Shown here: piece after piece, positions 46,401 through 55,400 of the stretch
How the letters are laid out: every line of letters starts with the position of its first letter
Position numbering within the stretch: position 1 is the stretch's first letter
Assembly (NCBI GenBank): GCA_022575985.1
Contig: JAKSXM010000263.1
Location: forward strand, 10,768,001-10,832,000
DNA length: 64,000 nucleotides
From: Anagrus nilaparvatae
Taxonomy: Eukaryota > Arthropoda > Insecta > Hymenoptera > Mymaridae
Reading direction: 5' to 3'
Position numbers and translations under genes: made by a program
Notes under the pieces: model-generated
Seen by the model: only the letters and a program-made list of their open reading frames with translations
The model's database searches: none
What the model was told of the DNA's origin: nothing

Positions 46401-49400
46401 TATCATAAATAAAAAATTTATTTTATTATACCCAAATATCTGTTGTAGGTGTTTGGTTGAAATACTTCTTCTGGGCGATAGAATAGAAATCTAAATGGTA
46501 AAAATATTTTAACATCTGGGCGCTCCTGAAGTAGTGCATTGTCAACTGGGTGTGCACTCTTTAATTGATTTACACATACAGCATCATCCCGAGGTTGATT
46601 GCAAATAGCATCTAAGGGATTGAGAACCTTTGAAAAAAAATAATATAAAAATTAGTAGAATAACAAAATAAAATTATTATTAGTTTTTAGAGCAGAAGTG
46701 AAATTTGATCATTAATAATAAATTTTTTAAACCAACAATAATAGAAATGATAAAAAAGAACTAAGCAATTACACTTAGTTTAGATATTAATTTTTTATTC
46801 TAACGTTTAGAAGCAGTTCAAAATCTTTTACAAATATTTATAAAACTGTAAAAAAAATTTAAATCGTTAATGGGTTTATAAGATTGGTTCTATAACATAT
46901 TTATTTTCATTATTCTTTTTTGCAAATTTTCAAGCTTCTAATAAAGGCAAAGTATTCAGCAGTATATATTGTTGCATATTTTAAACTTTTCTTCGATTCA
47001 AAATTTATCTTTAGTATATACGCCCCTGAATCTACTGATTTTCCTCCCTCCGTTTTACAATTTCCGATTAGTGCCATTCTAAGAATTTAGTTCTATATTA
47101 GTTCTATACTCTTTTTATAACGTTGTTTTCTAAATTGTTATTATTTTTCCATATTTTATAATCAGAATTTTAATCGCTATATCCGTATCTATAACTATAA
47201 CTTTACATATTTAACTTTTGTATCTTTTGAATAAAACTTCTTATACCTTATACCTCCTTAATGCATTCTTCAAAAATACCTCCTATTTTTCTGCCGTTAC
47301 TAATTTTATTATAAATATATTTGTTAATAATGTTACAAGTTTTATTACTACAATTTGTTACACTTTTTTAAAAATATTTACAATAAATTTTTAACTCTGC
47401 AATACTAACTTTATTTGACGTGCCTTTTCTATATCATTTTGCTAATTATATGCAGTAATTTTGAATTTTTTCAAATACTTCTTTCTCTTTTTTAGTTTTA
47501 GGAAAAAAAAATAAAGCTTGCGTAATCTATGATGGATTGAACACATTAACGCCCAATCGACTCATACAGGCCATCTAAATTTTTTTTAATGAAAAAATCG
47601 AAAATCGAAATTCGGGGCTTAAAATGTTACCTAGTAGGTAGTTGGTGTTAAATTTTTATTTCCTAAAGATGAAATTACTAACATAAAAAAAAATTTTATA
47701 TTTATTTGTCAAATTCACCCCATTAGATGAAGTGTAAGGAAGTGGTTTTATAACATTATTAGAGAAAATCAAAATTTTTGACTAAAAACGTTACCTAGTA
47801 GGAAATTTTCTCTGCCCTTTTAATTTCTGAAATTTATTTTTACATACTACCCTTAGAAAATGTGAAATCAAGCAATATAGGGTAAATTTCAAATTACTTA
47901 TGCACGCTACTTAAAATCGTGACTGTGTATGAAAAAAATATCTAAAAGCATATAAAACTTTACAAGGGACTATTAATAAACCAAAAATAAATATATTTCT
48001 ATCAATTTATCATACACACTCCCTTGGATGGGGTGTAAAGGAGTGGCATTATAGCATAGTAGAAAAAATCAATATTTTGGGCTACAAATATTACCAAGTA
48101 GGTAATACGGGCTCTTTTTTTCATTTCTGAAATCTACTTTCACATAAAAACCCTAGAAAATATGAAATCATCTCCTAAATGTGCGCTGAATTCCAAATTA
48201 GTTATGAGCGTCACTTGAATTGATACTATGCGCAAAAAAAATCTAAAGACATATTAAACTTTATAAGGGACGATTAATAAAAAAAAAAAAAAAAAAATTT
48301 ATATCTATTTTTAATATACACCCCCTAAAATGTAAATAAATTATTTGAGACTTAAATCTAAAATAATAATGATTTTTATAATTAAAACCAAATTATTACA
48401 CATGCTATTCATCAAAAATGATATTGATATACATTTATTAATTTATGCTTCTAATACTGTCTAAAACATATAATAAGCCTAGAGATAATTTTTTACACAG
48501 AATCAATTCAAATAGCTACAATAAGTTATTTAAAATGTACCCCATTTCAGCTCGAAGTATTTTGATTTTTAAGTTTTTTAACCCGTGCCACCGAGCACTT
48601 GAAGTTTTCCATTTAAATAACATGGGAATTTAGAGTTTTTAGCTATACAAATTCTTACAAAAGCCAAATAGCGTTTAAAAAAGCTAATTTTTACAGAAAA
48701 TATACTTTTATATGTTGTAAAGACATGCAAACAGCCCTGCATTCATTCCAAAGGGAATTTTGGGGCTAGAAACGCAAATTTACATGTTGGCTCAATCTTA
48801 CAAAATAGGGTTTTTCGGTAATTTTTAATAAAACGCTGCAACCTCAAAAATTAACCAAAGCACTTCTGGTTATTCTACTTTTTTTTGTGTAAGTGTCACC
48901 TTTCAAACGACGTAAACCGTGTATTTTTATCACTGATTCTTTCACCGCTATAGTCATTTAACCTATCAGTAATTTTTGACCCGAAAGGCCCAATTTTTAA
49001 ATTTGCTTAAATTGCTGCCAAAATTGTAATTTTCGACAAAATTGAGTTTTATAGTTCTTAAAAGTTTTTTGCAAGCTTCAAGTTTTCAAAAATTTTTTAC
49101 TCGTCTCTTTTCTTTAAATAGTTTTTAAGATATCGTTTTTCAAAGATAATGATAAAAATTGATTTTTTTTTTAAACCCTGAAATTGGGACTATGACTTTA
49201 AATTATCATCTCTGGTTAATTATTTATTGAAAAGCAGTGAGTAAAATATTTTTGTTAATTTGAAGCTTGTAGAAAATTTTTTAGACCTATAAAGCTCAAT
49301 TTCGTCAAAAATTACATTTTTAACAGCAGTTTAAGAAAATTCAAAAATTGGTTATTTTTAGTCGAAAATTACCAGCAGATTAATTGACTATAGCGCTGAG

Positions 49401-52400
49401 AGAATCAGTAATAAAAGAATGCGGTTTACGGCGTTTGAAAGGTGACACTTGCTCTAAAAAAAGTAAAACAACCAGAAGTATTTTGGTTCATTTTTGAGGT
49501 TGTAGCGTTTTATCGAAAATTACCGAAAAACCCTGTTTTATAAGGTTGAGCCAACATGTAAATTTGCGTTTCTAGACCCAAAATACCCTTAGGAATAAAT
49601 GCAGGGCTTTTTGCATGTCTTTACAACACATAAAAGTATGTTTTCAGTAAAAATTAGCTTTTTAAAACGCTTTTTGGATTTCGTAAAAATTTGTATATCT
49701 AAAAACCCAAAATTCCCATGTTATTTAAATGGGAAACTTCAAGTGCTCGGTGGGACGGGTTAAAAAACTTAAAAATCAAAATTCTTGGAGCTGAGGGTTT
49801 TTTATGACCAAAATATTCGAAAAAAATGGGGGGAGCCAAAAAATATCGAAAAAAAAATATAAGACACACTCTAATAAATATATTTGCGCACAATTTCTAG
49901 TTTAAAAACTAAAAATTAAAATTTTCACATTTTTCTAAAAATTATAAAAAAATTTATAACATAGTAATCGCTTCCACATTAAAAAAAATAAAAACTTGAT
50001 TTTTAGTTGGAAACGGGAAGAATAAATTAAATCGTCTCTTAAATTAAAAATATAGTTGAATCCTAGTTTTAAAAAAAGAAAAAGTCGAGAAAAAGTTCAT
50101 TCCTAGTTTTGAAATAAGATATTTCCTAATTTATAGTTTTAAAACAAGAAAATAGATTGCTCCTAAATTCAAAACAAGAAATTAGTATATTTCTTGTTTT
50201 CAAACTAGAATCTAAAGTGCTGCCATCCTCGTTACTAAAACTCTAGTTTCCAAACAAGAAAATACGTAGATTCTTGTTTTTAATCTAGAATTATAAGATT
50301 TCCTTGTTTTGAATCAAGAAGTAAGTAAGTTTCTAGTTTTGAATAAAGAAATAATTTAATTTCTAGTTTTAAATAAAGAAATAAGGTGATTACTAATTTA
50401 GAATTTAGATATTTTGCATTTTCTAGATTAAGAGCGAAAATATCCTAGATTGAGTTCTAGAGGGTAGTTTGAACATCTCTATCTCTTTTTATCTAAAAAT
50501 TCGAACATCTCTATATCTTTTTAACACATGAAAGTACATCACAATACAGTTATATTATGACGATCACTTTTAAGTTTCACTTTTACGGATAAGAGTTTAA
50601 ATATTTAAATGACATTACACAGTTAAGTAACTCTATCGCATCAAAATTATATATAAAAGATACTATTTTTTATTTTTAGTTAATAATTTTTAATTTTAAA
50701 TTAAAAGATTTTTTAAATTATTATTATTATTATTATTATTTCCTTTATTTTGTAGCTCAAAAATACAGTACACTCTTTACATATTTGGTAAACTCTTATA
50801 TATACAATTAGTTAATAAATTTTCAGTAATATAATCTTAAATAAATATGTACATTTCATTTTACTTATTAATAAATACATTATAAATTGTATATACATTA
50901 TAAATTTGCATAAAATTTGTGAAGTTTCAAATAAAATATACAACAATCATGTCAAAACAAATAGTTAAAATAAGATCAATAGTCAAACAGTCAAAATGAG
51001 TCAAATAAATAAATAAATAATCAATCAAATAGTCAAATCATGAGATGCACAAATAATATGTGTCACATGTGAGTCAAATAGTTTAGTTCAAGTAAGATCT
51101 AATCTGAAAAGAAATTGTCTGATACTCCTCTTAAAACGATTGTAGGAATGAATGGCACGTATGCATGGGGGAATACTATTCCAAAAGTGTGCAAACTTAA
51201 CTTGAAAAGAGTTTAGGCCCCAATCAGTCGTAATGGAAGAAGGAATTTCCAAGTCCTTACGGGGACCACGAGATGGCCTGTCAGACTTGTATGGTTTAAA
51301 GAGAGGTGTAAGAAGGGGAGGCACCTTCATACGAACAATTCTATACATGGTTAAAGCACCAAAGTAAGTGGTGCGGGCTTCATTACGCAGCCAATTTAAT
51401 TTGCGTCTATAAGGAGTTATATGGTCATGACGTCTTAAGTCATATATATATCTTATTGCCGAATTTGATAATCTTTGGAGTTGTGCACTTAGCTGATTTG
51501 TAAGATCTAGGTATACGATGTTGCAATAGTCTAAGTGCGGAACAACAAGTGACTCAACAAGACGCTTACGAAGAGTCTGGGATGTGCAAGGCTTAATAAT
51601 CCTAAGACCATAAAGGACTCGATTAATTTTCCTGGTTACTTGTCCAATTTGGGGTTGCCAGGAGAGGGTATTATCAAGGATGACTCCAAGGCTGGTGATC
51701 TCATCAACAAATTGGACACCATCACCACTGTGGTTGATTATTACCTTTGAAATTTGTAACTCTTTAAAGAGTTTAATTGTATTGGGTGAGCCGAAGATAA
51801 TTGCCTGGGTCTTTTTAGTGTTTAAGGCTAAGCAATTTAAGTCTGCCCATGTTGAAATTATTTTTGCTGAGTCAGAAAGCAAACAAATTCCCTGATTAAT
51901 TTGGTCAGCAGGAACCTGGACATAAATCTGTAGGTCATCAGCGTATAAAAGTCTGAACGTACTATCATCCAGATAGTCTTTTATGTCATTCATATATATA
52001 CAAAACAGTAAGGGGCCCAGGACGGAGCCCTGGGGCACTCCTATGTTTGTATCCCGATAATTTGAGGTCGAAGTTTGTGAAGTAACACATACTGAACGAC
52101 CACAGAGGTATGACCGGAACAACTTTAAGGATGAATTAGAAAACCCGGCAATTTGAAGCTTTCTTAATAACTTGGATGGCGATACATTATCGAAAGCCTT
52201 CGAAAAGTCGAACTGCATGAGTAGGGTGGCTAGCTTCTTTTCTTTACCCATACGAATATCATCTGTTAGCTTAAGTAAGGCAGATTGGGTACTATGATGT
52301 TTACGGAATCCACATTGAAATTTATCAAGAAATTTTGTTTTTTCAAGAAAGCTAACCACCTGATCATGAGCTAGCTTTTCCAAGACTTTCGATAAGAAAC

Positions 52401-55400
52401 ATAACAATGCAATGGGACGAAAATCGGAGGGCGATGATGGTACCGATACTTTTTTGAGGGCTAAAATGCGAGATTTTTTCCACTCTACAGGAAAAACGCC
52501 TTTCAAGAGTGAAGCATTAAATAATTTAGTTAGATAAGCAGCAATTGTTGGTAATGCCTTTGCTATAATGCTTTGAGGTATACCATCATCACCCTTCGCT
52601 TGTGATCTGAAATGAGACACGGCTAGGATGACATCATTGATAGAGACTGCATGAAAAGCAAAACCTTCTGGAGAGGAGCTATTAACTATATTTGAAGACA
52701 CAGTTGGATCTTCTAAGGGAGAAATTGAGATGTTTGAAAAGTGTAAGTTAAGCTCATCTGGGGTAAATCCGTGAAGAGCATCACTTACTTTAGGGATAAG
52801 TCCAAGACTTCTCATTTCCTTCCAAAAGTTTTTGCCATCATCGAGGGTGTTGCAAATACGGTTGTGCATGTAAGCATAACGAGCCGTTTCAAACCGTTCC
52901 TCAAATAAGTTAGCAAGGGACAGAAACTCCCTGAAGAGCTTTTTAGAACCAGTTCTTTCGTATCGTCTGTTAGTTGCGTCACGTTTAGATTTCAGTAGAC
53001 GCAATTCTGTGTTCAGCCAAGGATATTTTGCTGTGTGATGCTTTAATGTTTTATCAGGTGCCAACATGCCAATTGAACTGTCTATGTATTGTGTCAACAC
53101 TGAGAGACCCTGTTCAATGTCAAATTCTTCATCAAGGGATGAGAATATGGTCCAATCAAGTTTACGTAACTGTGTGTTTAGTTCATGTGATTTAATGTTG
53201 TTAAGCGCCTTGTACGTTATAGGTACATTGGGTGGTTCAGGATAAAACATATCAAGAGTGACTGATATTATGTCATGACGATTAGCATAATTAGGATAGG
53301 TTCTGTCAAAACTTAAAATAGTATCACATTCATCAATTAAAATGAGGTCAATCCATGTGTCATTATCATCAGTATGGTGAGAGGCACCTGTGTCAACTAA
53401 TTTAAGTGATAAGTCAGTAATGAGATTATTTACGAACTTAGTGTCAGAATTATCTGGGTCAAGCATGTTGGCATTCCAATCACCTAAAATAATTTTGTGA
53501 CTGTAATCTGAACAATAAGTCTGAAGTAAGTCAATAAACGTGGGGTCCGATCTAATTTTGACATCAGGGGGGCGGTAGACTAGAGCTATTAAGACAGGAG
53601 CAGAATTACCTTCCCAAACTGTGCAAAACAGGTATTCCGGTTTCAAAGGCTTGTCAGTCTGCTCAGTCCTTGAAGAGCAAAGTATTTTAGCCTTAAAGTT
53701 ATCCTTTATATATAGCAAGATGCCACCACCATGTGTGTTGCGATCTTGACGAACAGTGCTGTAACCCGGGATATTTACAAAATTATCACTAACTACATGA
53801 CCCAGTCTTGTTTCAGCAATGGCAAAAACATGATAGGACTTATCATCAGTTAGGAATTTACGCACTTGCCATTTCTGCTTCTTCAAGGATGAAGCATTCA
53901 GAAAACCTACCTTTAAGGCCGGTTTGTTGGGGGGTAATGTGTGTGCTTTACTGTCTAGTCATTGTGATAAATTAGGCTCATTAACAGTGTCTGTTTAATG
54001 GTTGCTAGGATAATATATTGCAGATGATATATCATTATGCCTAATGGGATTTTCTAAAGTTTTAAATAAAACATTTAGTTCTGATAAGTTCCTAACAGAA
54101 TGAGATCTCATGTTGTTCCTCCACCTGACTAGAAAATCGCCATTGCTGTGCCAAATGTATTTGACCAAAACAATTTTCACACACATGACTGAGAGAGAGA
54201 GAGAGCATATATTTATATATAAGAAACATATGATATTTATAATTATACAAAATTTATGCAATTTATGATTATATTTTTGTTAAGTTTATTTATAATAATA
54301 ATAATATTACTAATTATGTATTTTAAATAAATTATCTTTTTTAGTTAATTTAGGAATAAGTTTTTAAATTGGAATTTATTGTACAATGAGAATTTATTAG
54401 AAAGTTCGTTATGTATACACAAACCGGTTATAAATTTTTTTAATTGAATAAATTAAAGTTTTACGATTTTCATTTTTCAAGATTAAAAAACACCTATTTT
54501 CCGAATTTCCCGCAAACGCAAACGTTTGTTCACATTCCTGGCCAAAAATAGCGATTCAGCGCCCCAAAGAACGCCCATGAATCGTTGTTTAATCAAATAT
54601 AATAAAGTTTTATGATTTTAATTTTTTAGGATAAAAAAACGCCTGTATGCGGTTTTTCCAATTAAGGAAGCATTTTTTAAATTTTCTAAACAAAATATCA
54701 ATTTAGCGTCTCAAATAACACCCTCATTTTTGAGGTTGTAGCGTTTTATCGAAAATTACCGAAAAACCCTGTTTTATAAGGTTGAGCCAACATGTAAATT
54801 TGCGTTTCTAGACCCAAAATACCCTTTGGAATAAATGCAGGGCTTTTTGCATGTCTTTACAACACATAAAAGTATGTTTTCAGTAAAAATTAGCTTTTTA
54901 AAACGCTTTTTGGATTTCGTAAAAATTTGTATATCTAAAAACCCAAAATTCCCATGTTATTTAAATGGGAAACTTCAAGTGCTCGGTGGGACGGGTTAAA
55001 AATATCAAAAATCAAAATCCTTGGAGCTGGGGGCTTTTTTTGACCTAAATATTTGAAAAAAATGGGGGGAGCCAAAAAATATCGAAAAAAAAAAAGACAC
55101 ACTCTAATGTATATATATATGAAAACGTGCTTCGGAGTTCTATCGTGTATGTGTGTGTGTGCGCGGTATTGTAACAAATAAAAATTAGTAAAGTTAAAAT
55201 TCTAATAATTATTAAAAGCCTCAAGAGGCATTATATTATATAGACAAATAAATAAAAAGGTCAAAACCTCGACTAAATGTTACTTACAAAATTCGCTCTA
55301 CTAATTAAGCTATCGGGAGCAGACGACCTAAAAGACTATCAAAATTATTCAAAAGCATTTTTTGAGTTGAATTATTACCTAGTTTAATTTAAAAATTATT

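Larger units (their letters stand above)
25930..46431 (-). other. 20.5-kb laccase intron filled with transposable elements
   Basis: This interval is bounded by the donor of exon C and the acceptor of exon D. It contains no host exon that I can recognise. It holds an R1 scrap, a BEL/Pao element with two nested insertions, a non-LTR element, YY1-core repeats, a glycoprotein pseudogene, a Helitron, a foldback element and a truncated R1 element. Stretches at 25930-26380, 26620-27615, 27675-27970, 33540-34010 and 36420-37270 show only AT-rich, low-complexity sequence. Confidence 0.85.
50717..54261 (-). mobile_element. APE-type non-LTR retrotransposon, near complete at its 3' side
   Basis: On the minus strand it holds an ORF1 remnant (about 54261-53995), an intact-looking ORF2 (53958-51088), a 370-bp 3' UTR and a tail of AAT repeats (50741-50718 on the minus strand). 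A short microsatellite tail is common in the CR1/Jockey supergroup. A degenerate relative lies at 34010-36025. Confidence 0.8.
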
